From Torreya grandis (lineage: Eukaryota; Streptophyta; Pinopsida; Cupressales; Taxaceae), in the NCBI GenBank assembly GCA_037957365.1, contig JARHVA010000122.1, positions 5,772,001 through 5,836,000 of the forward strand: a stretch of 64,000 bases of DNA, in the 5' to 3' direction. Made by a program: the position numbers and the translations under genes. This document shows, piece by piece, positions 13,641 through 25,227 of the stretch; position 1 is the first letter of the stretch; the number at the start of each line of letters is the position of its first letter. The notes beneath the pieces were generated by a model. That model searched no databases. It saw nothing but the letters and a program-made list of their open reading frames with translations, and was not told where the DNA came from.

Positions 13641-14400
13641 CAAGGTAGAGCAAAGGTGGTCAACACATTCCTCTACAAATGCACCACCTCCCACAAGGCA
13701 AGGAAATAAATCTAACGGTTATGGTATCATCAATTAAATCAGAAATACTCTTATTAAAATTTATATTTTAGATTTATTAAAAAGTTTAATAGTTTACAAA
13801 GATATCTTATATGATGCTTTTCATGATACAAATCTTCCTGGTGATATACAACCAACAACATTTACTTCTATCATGTAGACACTCAAGGATGTTAACAAGG
13901 TCCTCATATTCAATAATCAATATTTACCTCCCAACCACATTATAGATAAAGATATTCCACTTTTCATTAAGGGTCAGATATATGTAAAGGTCATCAAGTG
14001 TGTTTTTATTGAAAATGGTTCAAAAATGAATGTTTTTAACTCTATTATCTTACAAAAATTGGGCATCAATATGAATAATATTAAAAAACCAAAAACAAAT
14101 GTTAGGGAATTTGATAATACTCATTAAACACTTGGAACTATCACATTAGATCTATAAGTAGGCCTAAAAATAGTTCCTACTATTTTTCAAGTCATGTTCA
14201 ACAAATTACACTATAATTTAATTTTATGGATCCCTTGGATTTATGCCATAGAAGTTGTATATTCTACATTATATATATGTATCAAGTTTATAGATGAGGG
14301 ATATGAATATTCTCTTCCAAAAGATGACACACCATTCAAACACTATAAAACAAATCAATCACAATTTGTAACTCATTCTATTATACCACTTTCATAACCA
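13640..14400 (+). pseudogene. RE-7: Tat-like Ty3/gypsy protease remnant
   Basis: A plus-strand reading with two internal stops gives PLFIKGQIYVKVIKCVFIENG, then SKMNVFNSIILQKLGI, then YNLILWIPWIYAIEVV, then STLYICIKFIDEG. The same order occurs in the RE-3 protease (PLFITTHINQTHV, DGEASINIISSHAYDQV, YNVLLGKPWIYAMDYVPSTF). The expected catalytic D-S/G-G triad reads ENG here, so the enzyme would be dead. The upstream part (13690-13830) fits the gag-protease linker of this lineage only loosely. The open tail at 14194-14397 is the end of this domain, not an independent gene. Confidence 0.6.
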
Positions 14401-16414
14401 ATAAAACTTGATTGTATACACACTATGAGGTAGGTAAGTCAAGCATAAAACATGATCCAACACCAATTACAAGTATTAAAAAAATGTTGCCAATCAATAT
14501 ACAACAAGAGGAAATAATACTAGATATCCATCTTTTATCCAATACTAAAGATCCTAATGGCATAATTATAGATTGATTTGATAGTGATGAAAATGATATG
14601 AAAGATATAATATATGATAAGCTACATAAGTTCAATTTAAATCTTATTGATCTAGATTAATACTTATAACATACTCTATTTGCATCTACTAGAGTGGGAA
14701 AAAATAGAGGATTCAATAAAAGGGGATAGAAAAAACACTATTATGGAATCACCATATTTTATAGACAAAGGAAAAGCTATATTTCAAGATAATCAACATA
14801 ATCATAGTGAAAATACTTTTTATATTATTAATTAATCCTTATGTCTAAGGTTTACATCTCTTGAAAAAAATATTGAAAAAAATATCAAGCATCAAATTAT
14901 CTAGTTAATGTCTCATCTCTTTAGGAACATTATAAAGTTGAACAACATTAGTTATAAATGACATTGTGTCATTAGGATAGGTTATTACATGAATACAAGG
15001 AACAAATACAAGAATAATTAGTAGGAAAAAAAGAATTCAATTAGAACACAATGAACAAGAAAGGTTACATAAAGAACAAGTATAAAAGGAAAAGAGGGAA
15101 AAAATAAGTCATTACAAGATCAAGCATAAACATATAAGTGGAAAAAAAACCCAAATTAAGTATGAAAACATCTTCAAAAGAGGGTTTATTACAAATAAAT
15201 ATCATAGGAAAGATACATAAAATAAGGTTAATGTGGTTCCAAAAGAGGTAGTTAAAAAGTGTTGATATTATCTAGATCCTTTGACTCTCAATCTCACCAT
15301 TGATGTTAAAAAATGTACAAAGGTTGATATTTCCTCTTTTCACGAGGTCAATATCTACAACATGACACTTATTCCATAGATGGGGCATGACAAAAAATAG
15401 TTGGGTAATATTATCAAGCCTAAATGTTGCATCAAATACATTGAGATGATTATAAAACTCATGCCAAAACCACACTAACTACATTTCACATTGACTCTAC
15501 CTTGGATCAATGCAATGCCAAATTAGGAAAATCATGGATGAGATAAATGGGAACAACAATGAGTAAATAGTATAAATATGTCACATTTGAGCATGAATAT
15601 GTAGTTCTAAAAATAACAAGAACATATGAGTTTCTTTGATAAATAACATTAAAATAAAATATCTCTGCATATAAATTTCATCAAAGATGTATAATACAAT
15701 CAAAACATAATCACATGATACGACAAATTTAAAAAAGATAAAAATAGTAGAACATTTAATAACACACTATAATGTAGTTGGATTTACATATACAATTAAA
15801 AATAATAGTCACATTATCACTCCAAATTTACAAGCTCAAAAATATGATTATGATTATCCAAAAGATTGGTATTCCACTCTTGATAACATAATACCTACAC
15901 AACAACATCCCATTTCAATTAGTGGTATAACATAAAATTCAAAATATAGTTACATATTTTATGTAGTAAATCCATGGGAGCATCTTATGGACCAAGTTAT
16001 TGGTTAAGTAAAATAATTCAACAAATGGAAAAAATACACAAAAAAATCAAATATGGAAAATATAAAAAAACATTTAAAATATTTGTAGAAAATTAAAAAA
16101 TTAGGATCTTCGCATGACATGGGATGTTATTTTACTTCTTTGCATTTGTTATTTATCAAGTGTGTTGTTAGATACCATATTTATTTTTATACAAATTCAT
16201 CTCATAAGATATATACGTGTGATGCAAGACATACATTACATATTTGATCTTAGATGTTGGATTTCCCATCTACCCAATGGTGAGACCTATGTTGGGGGCA
16301 TCTTCTTTTACATGTCACACTATAATAGGTTTTATATATCTATAATCTCTAGTGCAATATTGAGCTAGAAATATTACAAGTGTCTTATTGACATCACTTA
16401 TATTTTACATTGTG
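14400..16414. other. AT-rich remnant DNA downstream of the protease
   Basis: This is possibly the decayed continuation of RE-7, but I could not find a reverse transcriptase box. Frames at 14423-14635 (minus), 15272-15475 (minus) and 16114-16368 (plus, hydrophobic) have no family signature. The stretch ends at the ctaca target site (16415-16419) of RE-2. Confidence 0.4.
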
Positions 16415-16419
16415 CTACA
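16415..16419. repeat. Target-site duplication of RE-2 (left)
   Basis: ctaca directly before the left LTR is repeated exactly at 25223-25227 directly after the right LTR. Confidence 0.9.
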
Positions 16420-17970
16420 TGTTGGCTGAATATTTTGTTGATCAACATACTGATAAACAAAATAGGTCTGATCAGCCAAAGTAGGAAGATTAGTCATCCA
16501 AATGTGTAGGTTTACCACATCAAAAGGGGACTGATCTCTCTTCTCATCAAGGGGAGGTTCCCTATAGCTATGCTATATATATAAATAGAAAATAATACTC
16601 AAGGGTAGGACAAACCATCCATCTCTCTTTCTTCAGAGATGATGCATGTAAATCAAAGGAAAAACTCAAGGGAAATGATAGACAACACTCCTCTTCTTTT
16701 AGAATTACTATTCAGCCAACCACAAGAGTACTCCTGGTAGTAACAACAAAATGTAACTAAGGACGTAGTAACCAGCAAATCGAGATGCAGCACAAAGTCT
16801 CTACCTGAATTGCTCAAGAGTAAGATACGAAGGACAATGAGGGCACAAAGTCATCCCAAATTCCATTACATAGAAATGAAAAGAAAATACACTAAAGGAA
16901 ATTATGGGGGCACAAAGTCTCTCCATAGTTGACTCTTCAAGACACCTTCCTGACTACTGTCACTAATTCTGCTTGTTGAATTAAAGGAACAAAAGATATA
17001 TTAAGGAAAAAGACATAAGAATAGTTTCCTCAATAACAAAGATATCACAGCAAAAAGTTTAAAAAATCACTTGCTTTCTTATTCCATTTTCAAAATATGA
17101 TCAACAATTTGAGCTCAAAGTCTCAGTAATGCCTTCCAATTTGGGTAGAGTTTCATTTTGATTGTCAAAAAAGAGATACATTTACAATAAAAGAGAGTCC
17201 CTTATATAGCCTCTTCAAGAAGGACTCAAGAATAGTAACACATCACGTTGCATTGAAAATTGTTAGGAAGACAGGCTAGAAATTAGGGGCATCTACCCAT
17301 TTGTTTTTCTCAATGCAGAGAAACAAGTCATGTTATTGAAAGTTTGCATCTTCTAATGTCCACCTGGAAATCTGATCCTTCTTCATCATTCCTCCTTTTT
17401 TGGTTAATTAAATTAGGTCTTAAATTCAATTTGTTTTATGTTCTTTAGTCACTTTCTACTAGTCTTAGCCTTAAAGCCTATGAATGCATTCGAGTCTATA
17501 GATTACAAGGATCAACAAATATTTTATGAGATTTAAAATTAACGTTTGTGCGCCTGTCACTACGTTTTCAATGACTAGTTCACTATATTGAATTTGACAT
17601 CTTCAAGCACGTCACCCCTTGGTCCTTCTTCAGCGTTTTTGGTTTTACCTCTTCTTAAAGGGAAGGTGACCCTTTAGCTTTAGGGAAATGTCCTTCAAGT
17701 TGGCAGTCAAGAGTCCCCCGCAAGGGCACCTGCCCTTCAGGGTCCTTTGATAGCCTTTTCCTTAGAGTCTTCATGGACATTTCCTACAGATATTTCTTAT
17801 GGACAATTCCTGCGGGTATTTTCCCTGAGCTTTCTTCACAGACAAATTCCTACGAACAAAAATTTGTGGACATTTCCCATAGACAAAAAGTCCGCAAAAT
17901 TGTTTCGTTGGCCTTGGTCTTTGCTTCTTTGGAAATTTCTTCGAGCTTTTTGACCACAACCTATTTCTTG

Positions 17971-18028
17971 AATTCCTTCAGACTTTTTGTCCAAAGGAAT
18001 TCCTTCAGACAAAAAGTCTGAAGGAATT
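17971..18028. repeat. Perfect inverted repeat in RE-2 LTR
   Basis: Arm 1 (17971-17991) starts aattccttcag and ends tttttgtc. Arm 2 (18008-18028) is its exact reverse complement over 21 bases. The 16-base spacer contains a smaller palindrome, aaggaattcctt. The right LTR has a decayed version at about 24239-24295, and RE-4 has related pieces near 35060-35100 and 41660-41705. Confidence 0.85.
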
Positions 18029-18179
18029 GTTTCTTACCTTAGTATTTTTTGAATTCCTTAAACAAAAATTTGAAAGAATTACCTTTGCAACCTTCTTTAA
18101 AAATGACCCTTTTGAAGGGTACTTTTGTTGACCAAGTGCCCTCCATAAGGGAACTTGTCCTTCAAGAGGCTTCTTTGAA

Positions 18180-18640
18180 CATTTACATTTGAACTGCTCC
18201 TTTGAACCATCTGAGTGAACTTCTTGGTTAAACTAACCTGTTGAACCATTTGATTGAACCAATCTATTGAACCACTCTGTTGAACTGCTCCATTGAACCA
18301 AGCTGATGAACCAAGCTTTGAACCAAAATGGTTCAAGCCGATGAACCAATCGAATGAACTGAATCATTAAACCAAATGTTGAACCAAGATTTGATTCAAT
18401 GGTTTAAATGAAGCCTTTGAACCAACTGACGAACCATTTTATTGAACCAAAGGATGAACCAAAGCATTGAAACAAAGCGGATGAACCAACTGAGTGAAAC
18501 AAAGTGTTGAACCGCTTGGGTAAACCAAGCCATTGAATCATTCCTTTGATTAAACCTGCCATTGAACCAAAGGTGTTGAACCTTTTAAACTTTGAACTCA
18601 TTGAACCTTTGAACCAAAGTGGTTCAATGGTTCAACAGTT
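18180..18640 (-). repeat. GAACC minisatellite, period about 13 bp
   Basis: About 19 exact GAACC words in 450 bp. Most are spaced 12-13 bases apart, with a consensus like gaaccaannnatt (plus strand), or ggttcaa in the element's sense direction. The matching array in the right LTR is at about 24470-24900, and shorter, more diverged ones occur in RE-4 at 35280-35740 and 41880-42310. Confidence 0.85.
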
Positions 18641-18941
18641 TAATCCTTCTTTGCTTAGATGCTCGCCGATGAAGATTTTTGATTGAACCAAGGCACTGAA
18701 CCAATCCCAAAAATGACCAAGTGTTAGAAACTAATTCTTTTGGTTGAACCCACTTGCAGAAGTCTTTGAACCTGTAGAAATGAACCTACCTGTAGAGTCC
18801 GTAGATTCGTGATAAGCTTGAAAAATGAGGAATTTGAATGCTCAGGACAAATTTCAGAAAGGGAAGAAACAATTTTGGTCTGTAAGACCAAAATAGTTCA
18901 AATGTTGTTCCAAAAATGAGTGATATTTTTGGGGGACAATA

Positions 18942-19449
18942 GATGGCTCCAGTTGGGGAAATTCTATCAATTGCAAAAAAGAATTAAATGGAGTAGAATC
19001 CAAAATCTCCAGTGTCTTCATGTGTACCATTGGGCTATGGAGTCATGCTACCCAAAAATGGAAGGCATCAAAAATGAAAACAAACAAAACAAAATAGAAT
19101 TAAATACTATACAAATATACATATGTATAGATGAAATGATTTGATACTTCAAGAATTGAAGTATTTCAGATGCTGCTTCTTAAGAGAGTGAAAATAGTGC
19201 ACCATCTTGGTAAATCAGCAAGAAGACATTTTATCCCCAGAAATGGTGATGAGCAAATGGAGCTCTCCACTAGGAAATTGATTTTTTGCATCTTCCTATT
19301 GACTCTTTCTTCTTCTTGCCCCATGGTAGGATGTGGTCTTCAATTTGAAGGCCATAACTCCTTGCTTTCTTGGCAAAGGGTTCCTTTGCCTGATTTTGAT
19401 TTACAGCAGCATGGTCCACCATCATAACTTGCTATTATGTTGGTCCTAT
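18942..19449 (-). other. RE-2 3' non-coding tail
   Basis: Lies between the end of the gag-protease frame and the 3' LTR. The 30 bases next to the LTR, read on the minus strand as ttccccaactggagccatc, are conserved in RE-4 and stand where the polypurine tract should be, although they are not clearly purine-rich. The plus frames at 19170-19427 and 19333-19617 are shadows. Confidence 0.6.
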
Positions 19450-20478
19450 CTAGCACATGATTGGATTATCCATATCAAACTCTTGACAAATTATCAGCTT
19501 AGTATCTCCTTTGATATGAAGGAGTTTGATTTCTTCATCTTGAGAAATCTTCAATTTGAGCAACAAAGATTCACATCCAGCTATGTTGTTGGTATTACTG
19601 ACTTGCAAATTACATGAAGGAAGAATATCTCCTTGAGGAGATATCAACACAGCCACAACTCTATCATTGGTGGAAAAATTACTGCCATTAGATTTTAGGA
19701 TCAAAGCATCATCAGAAGCTGATCTCCTATCAAATTTCTCTTCATTAGAGATGGAAGATCTTTCCTTATTTGTACTATAACCTACCAATTCCCCTGAAGT
19801 CTTGTTTGGATCAATTCTTAGAATGTCAGATATAGGAATTTCATCTGTAGAAACATGAACATCCTCTGTGATGAAGAAATAATTACCCCTACCTGAAGAC
19901 TCAAATAGAATTTGTGCTGCAGGGGCTGATGTTTGGGTGACCACGTATTTTGCCTCCTTTTCAGGGAGAAATATCTTCATTATGCCTTGGATAGGGATCC
20001 TTGCTTCAGACAGGTCCATGCTTAGTTCTCCTCCCATGTATTTGCAAAAATTTCATCTAAGTAAAATGCCATAGGATGTTGGGACATCAGCCACCAAGAT
20101 AGTCATCTTGATTCTCTTGTCTGGAAAGGTTGCCAATGCAAATTGGGCATCTTTGATTTGCCCTAGCAATGGTACTTGCTTGTTCTCCATGGAGAAACAT
20201 CTCCCAAAGGTTTTGGTCAATGTGAGACCCAGAGACTCAACTACTTTAGTAGGCATGACATTTTTAGATGCCCCAGAATCAATGATACAATTTTTGAGCT
20301 GATAACCATTTATTAATAGGGAAACATAAAAAGGTTCTATTTTCCCAGGGGCAGTTGGAGGAGTAATGACAAGATTATTTAGAATGGGCATGTTCTTTGG
20401 GGAATCAAGAATTATTTTCTTAACCTCTTGTCTTGTAGGGATGGTTTGGTTCTGGACACATTGGACCAACTTATCCAA
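19450..20478 (-). pseudogene. RE-2 retropepsin-like protease and downstream tail
   Basis: Read from 20478 leftwards, this is the protease of the gag-pro protein, which would cut the capsid precursor. The N-terminal part has PFYVSLLINGYQLKNCIIDS, where the catalytic D-S-G begins, followed by GASKNVMPTKVVESLGL, then FALATFPDKR and DVPTSYGILL. A single TGA near 20043 replaces the codon that RE-4 reads as Q in GQNF. After it the frame reopens at 20037 with MGGELSMDLSEARIPI and runs 195 codons to 19450. The catalytic triad is intact here, unlike in RE-4 (DLG). No polymerase follows. The tail beyond GNYF is acidic and not recognisable. Confidence 0.75.
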
Positions 20479-22240
20479 TTGATCAAGATTAGCTTACAAA
20501 TATTCAAATTTAGACATTTGTATTTTTGTCTTTTTGACATGATCGATTATGTCAAATGGTTGAATTGAGCTAGGTATAGAGAAAGGTACTTTAACTTTCT
20601 AAGTTTTAGGAGGGATACGAGGAGGGCTGGTTTGTGAGATTAAAGTAGAAGGTGAAGGTGAAATTGATGTACTTACATTTTGGGTGATCACTAGATCCTT
20701 TGACTGAAAAGGTAGAGTGGTTCCACACTTAGAAATTGTAATTGCTAGTTGAGGTTTCTCTTCTATCTTCCATTTATTAGCTTGCTAGACTGATTGATTT
20801 TTGGACCTAGTAAACACTGCATATGATCCATCAATAGCTTCTCCTTTGCTTCTGAGTTTATCCTGATAGTTCAGGAAACCAATGTGGGAGTCACCAGCTA
20901 ATTCTTATTGATCTTTTGTGAAGATCAGTGTCATTTTCTTGCTCAAACTCAGGTTGGAAAGAGAAAGCATGTTCTATTTCCAAATATCCAACTACTGAGT
21001 TGGTTGGAGGAGCTTCAAGGGCAAGTTTCCCTTGTGGGGAAGGAAGGCAATTTTGTTGCCCTTGATTCCTAGCAGCATTACCCTGATATGACTGATTTGG
21101 GAATGTCCTTCTTGGCATATCTCTATATGAATAAGTAGAAGACATTCCTTGTTCCATTTGCTTTTTCAAGGCTAACACTTCATTTGCCAACTTTTACACC
21201 ATTAGATCAGTGGTGCCTATAGATGCATATTTAGAAGATGATGAAGGTCTATTTCTATTTGGATCTCTTCTTATTTTCCCTGCTAAGATGAGATCATCTT
21301 CTACCTCAGTGGCCAAAAGTTGAGTTGCAACAAGATCTATTTGACCAGCACGTCTCAAAATAAAACTGACTTCAGGTAACTAAGAATTAATGAAGAAACA
21401 TTTGAGATTCTTAGTTTTAGGTCGAGCTATTATAGGAATTCTATTCCTCAGTTTGTCAAATTTGGCTATAAAGTCTCTCATTAGTTCATGAGGCTCTTTT
21501 TTCATCTGTATAATTTGAGCTAGAAGTGCATGTGCATCTTCTACAGGTTTGAATTTGGCTTCAAACTTATCTTTGAGAGTATTCTAATCAGTTACTGACC
21601 GAGTTTGTAGATGATAAAACCAATCTACAGTAGCACCTTGTAGTGTCTCTAGGTTCATAAGGCTCTTTCTTCATCTTTGTAAGTTGAGCCAACAGTGCAT
21701 GTGCATCTTCTACAGGTTTAAATCTAGCTTCAAACTTATCTTTGAGAGTATTCTAATCAGTTACTGACTGACCCTGTAGATGATAAAACCAATCTGTAGC
21801 AACACCTTATAGTGTCTCCACAAATAGCATGACTACTACATCTTCAAATTCTACTCCAATTACTCCACAAGCTATGCTGAAGGCTGTAATGTGTTCATCA
21901 GGATGAACTTTCCCATCACCATATAATTTGGGGAAATTCTTCCTTGAACTACATGGAAACTCATGTAGAGGTGGAGTAAGATTGAGAGGACCAAAATCAT
22001 TACCCCAACGGCCTTGAACTGCCATTATAGGATTATGAAAAGGAGGGATAACAAATCTTACAGTAATTATTGGCAAAGCTTTATCAATAGTAGAAGTGGA
22101 TACTTCGTCTGGCAATGGAGATTTAACTTTAGTAGGAGGAAAGCTCTTGGTTCATTGGAGACGAGATGCTGAAGGAAACAGATCAAAATCACTTTGCTAT
22201 ACCAACTCGAATACAAGATCAACGATACCTTTATCCCTTT
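20479..22240 (-). pseudogene. RE-2 gag (degenerate)
   Basis: Capsid-type protein read leftwards. The segment 22115-21807 carries FPKLYGDGKVHPDEHITAFS. It is followed by fragments DWFYHLQTRSVTDWNTLK-like, KFKPVEDAHALLAQI and DKLRNRIPI, the usual order of a plant retrotransposon gag core. Several tryptophan or glutamine codons have become stops. A 169-bp tandem duplication (21482-21819) repeats the core and shifts the frame. The segment 21190-20891 (ANEVLALKKQMEQGMSSTYS) is a Gln/Asn-rich basic tail with no CCHC zinc knuckle. The linker FDIIDHVKKTKIQM before the protease (about 20530) is typical of Tat-like elements. The true start is uncertain: an ATG near 22241 is conserved in RE-4 but hits a stop after five codons in both. 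Confidence 0.75.
21482..21819 (-). repeat. 169-bp tandem duplication inside RE-2 gag
   Basis: Copies 21482-21650 and 21651-21819 align with a constant offset of 169 at both ends (gttcat at 21484/21653; atgataaaac at 21611/21780). RE-4 has one copy only at the same place (about 38765-38935). 169 is not a multiple of three, so the frame is broken. Confidence 0.9.
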
Positions 22241-22693
22241 GGCTTCATGTATAGTTTGAATCTACCAGATTGTGAAACAAAAATGGAAAATAATTGACCT
22301 TGCTTCAGTTAAAGCTTGAGGCTTTAAACTACACACTCTTTCCCACTAGCTCTGGTTTTGCAGACCAGATAAAATAATGAAGGTGGAGGAAGATGGTAAG
22401 GCTATAAATGTATAATGGGTAAGAGAAGTAATGGAGTCACCAAAATATATAATGGATAAGGGTTATAATGATAATGGGTAAGACATAGGTGATGTTTCAA
22501 TCTGAAACTTGAGGTTCTAAATTGCACATAATTATGTATATCCCCAGTGGAGTCCCTAAAAAATGTTGCACAAGGGTGGGAGGAAAATTTTAACAATGGT
22601 AAAACACTAGAGCAATTTTCTCTTCCATAGTGGAGTATAATGGATAGGTTATAACAATAATGGGTTATATTCCCTAGCAGAGTCACCAAAAAC
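22241..22693 (-). other. RE-2 5' leader with repeated primer-site-like blocks
   Basis: Between the primer site and gag. Words related to the real primer site recur: ggagtcaccaaaa near 22434-22446, and tccccagtggagtccctaaa at 22541-22560 followed by tgttg. They alternate with runs like aatggataagggttataat and gataatgggtaagacat. The minus frame at 22402-22791 is non-specific. Confidence 0.6.
22671..22688 (-). promoter_or_regulatory. RE-2 primer-binding site
   Basis: On the minus strand reads tggtgactctgctaggga, 5 bases inside the 5' LTR. It is identical in RE-4 (39594-39611). It resembles the tggcgactc...ggga type of site known from Ogre elements (reported as tRNA-Arg), with CpG changed to TpG. 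The tRNA assignment is from memory. Confidence 0.7.
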
Positions 22694-25222
22694 TGTTGGT
22701 TGAATATTTTGTCGATCAATGTACTGATAAAAAAATAGGTCTGATTAGTCAAAGTAGGAAGATTAGTCATCCAAATGTGTAGGTTTACCACATCAGAAGG
22801 GGACTGATCTCTCCTCTCATCAAGGGGAGGTTCCCTATAGGTATGATATATATTAATAGAAAATAATACTCAAGGGTACGACAAACCATCCATCTCTCTT
22901 TCTTTAGAGATGATGCATGCAAATCAAAGGAAAAACTCAAGGGAAATGATAGACAACACTCCTCTTCTTTTAGAAGTACTATTCATCCAGCCACAAGAGT
23001 ACTCATGGTAGTAAAAACATAATGTAACCAATGATGTAGTAACCAACAAATCGAGATGCAACACAAAGTCTCAACCTGAATTACTCAAGAGTAAAATACG
23101 AAGGACAATGAGGGCACAAAGTCATCCCAAAGTCCTTTACATAGAAATGAAAAGAGAACACACTAAAGGCAACTATGGGGGCACAAAGTCTCTCCATAGT
23201 TGACTCTTCAGGATACCTTCCTAACTATTGTCACTAATTTTGCTTGTTGAATTAAAAGAATAGAAGATATATTAAGGAAAAAGACATAAGAATAGTTTCC
23301 TCAACAACAAAGATATCACAGTACAAAGTCTGAAAAATCACTTGCTTTCTTATTCCAATAACAAAATATGATCAACAATCTGAGCTAAAAGTCTTAGTAA
23401 TGCCTTCCAATTTGAGTAGAGTTTCATTTTAATTGTCAAAAAAGAGATACATTTACAATAAAAGAGAGTCCCTTATATAGCCTCTTCAAGAAGGACTCGA
23501 GAATAGTAATAGATCATGTTGCATTGAAAACCGTTAGGAAGACATGCTAGAAATTAGGGGCATCTACCCATTTGTTTTTCTCAATGCAGAGAAACAAGTC
23601 ATGCTATTGAAAGTTTGCATCTTCCAATGTCCACCTGGCAATCTGATCCTTCTTCATCATTCTTCCTTTTCTAGTTAATTGAATCGGGTCCTGGATTCAA
23701 TTTTTTGTTCTGTTCTTTAGTCGCTTTTTGGTAGTCTTGCTCTTAAATCCTGTGAATGCATTTGAGTCTATAGATTACAAGGATCAATGACTATTTTATG
23801 ATCTTTAAAATTGACGTTCATGTGCTCGTCACTACATTTTCAATGGCTAGTTCACTGTCTTAAATTTTACGTCTTCGAGCACGTCACCCCTTGGTCCTTC
23901 GGCTTTTCTAGTTTTACCTCTTCTCAAAGGGAAGGTGACCCTTTAGCTTTAGGGAAATGTCCTTCAAGTTGGTATCTGAGAGTCCCTTGTAAGGGCACCT
24001 ACCCTTTGAGGTCCTTCGATGGCCTTTTCCTTAGAGTCTTTGTAGACATTTCTTGCGAATATTTCTTGTGGACAATTCCTATGGGTATTTTCCCTGGGCT
24101 TTCTTTGCAAACAAATTCTTGTGAACAAAAATTTGTGGACATTTCCCACAGACAAAAAGTTCACAGAATTGTTCTGTTGGCCTTGGTCTTTGCTTCTTTG
24201 GAAATTTCTTCAGGCTTTCTGCCCACAACCTGTTTCTTGAATTCCTTCAGACTTTTTATCTGAAGGAATTCCTTCAGACAAAAAATTTGAAGGAATTATT
24301 TCTTGCCTTAGTCTTTTTTGAATTCCTTAAACAAAAATATGAAATAATTACCTTTGCGGCCTTCTTTGAAAATGACCCTTCCAAAGGTTAATTTTGTTGA
24401 CCAAGTGCCCTCTGCAAGGGCACTTGTCCTTTGAGAGGCTTCTTTGAACTTTTGCATTTTAACTACTCTTTTTAACCATCTAAGTGAACTACTTGGTTGA
24501 ACCAAGCTGTTGAGCCGTTTGATTAAACCAAACATTGAAATAATCCATTGAACCACTCCATTGAATTGCTTTGTTGAACCAAGCTGATGAACCAAGCTTT
24601 GAACCCAAATGGTTCAAGCTGATGGCTCAAGCCGATGAACCAATCGAATGAACCAAACGTTGAACCAAGCTTTGGTTCAATGGTTCAAATGAAGCCTTTG
24701 AACCAACTGACAAACCATTTGATTGAACCAAAGGATGAACCAAAGCATTGAAACAAATCAAATGAACCAATTGAGTGAAACAAATCGTTGAACCGCTTGG
24801 TTGAACCAAGCCATTGAACCATTCTTTTGATTGAACCTGTCATTGAACCAAAGGCATTGAACCTTTTAAACTTTGAACTCATTGAACCTTTTAACCAAAG
24901 TGGTTCAATGGTTCAATGGTTCAAGCCTTCTTTGCTTAGATTCTTGTGGATGAGGATTTTTGATTGAACCAAGACACTGAACCAATCCCAAAAATGACCA
25001 AGTGTTAGAAATTGATTCTTTTGGTTGAACCCACCTACAGAAGTCTTTGAACCTATAGAAATGAACATGCTTGTAGAGTCTGTAGATTCTTGAGAAGCTT
25101 GAAAAATGAGGAATTTGAATGCCCAAGACAAATTTCAGAAAGGGAAGAAACAATTTTGGTCTGTAAGACCAAAATAGTTCAAATGTTGTCCCAAAAATGA
25201 GTGATATTTTTGGGGGACAACA
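22694..25222 (-). repeat. RE-2 5' LTR
   Basis: Begins tgttggttga and ends gggggacaaca on the plus strand; colinear with 16420-18941. As the upstream LTR in minus orientation it would hold the active promoter. Confidence 0.9.
22845..22859 (-). promoter_or_regulatory. RE-2 LTR TATA-like box
   Basis: gatatatattaatag lies about 150-165 nt before the LTR's inner end. The same place in the other LTR (16573-16588) and in both RE-4 LTRs (33175-33188 and 39785-39798) has ctatatatataa, so the position is conserved. Promoter function is inferred. Confidence 0.5.
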
Positions 25223-25227
25223 CTACA
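25223..25227. repeat. Target-site duplication of RE-2 (right)
   Basis: ctaca, identical to 16415-16419. Confidence 0.9.

Larger units (their letters stand above)
16420..18941 (-). repeat. RE-2 3' LTR
   Basis: On the plus strand it begins tgttggctga and ends gggggacaata; the last CA is mutated to TA compared with the right copy. It contains a TATA-like stretch at 16573-16588, a perfect 21-bp inverted repeat at 17971-18028 and a 13-bp-period GAACC array at about 18180-18640. Confidence 0.9.
16420..25222 (-). mobile_element. RE-2: non-autonomous Tat-like LTR retrotransposon (gag-protease only)
   Basis: Two direct repeats (16420-18941, 2522 bp; 22694-25222, 2529 bp) with TGTTG...CAACA-type ends, flanked by the exact 5-bp duplication ctaca. 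The primer site (22671-22688) and coding frames show that it runs on the minus strand. The interior is 3752 bp and holds gag, a linker and a retropepsin domain, after which only a short tail precedes the 3' LTR. No reverse transcriptase, RNase H or integrase is present. The order and motifs (FDIIDHVKKTK linker, DSGAS protease, then a GGELSMDL stretch) place it in the Ty3/gypsy Tat-like group. Over about 240 bp of LTR I counted by eye roughly 6-7% differences between the two copies. RE-4 is the same family. Confidence 0.9.

Noticed and set aside
16114..16368. Hydrophobic 84-codon plus frame, possible membrane protein
   Set aside because: AT-rich DNA gives hydrophobic codons by chance; no start context, neighbour or motif supports it.
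19450..20037. Longest uninterrupted minus frame (195 codons) as a host gene
   Set aside because: It continues directly from the retropepsin domain after one stop, lies between LTRs and has a counterpart in RE-4 (37391-37074).
18180..25080. ggttcaa words as tRNA-type polymerase III B boxes
   Set aside because: The B-box consensus is ggttcgaanc; here there is a repetitive 13-bp array with no matching A box and no tRNA fold.
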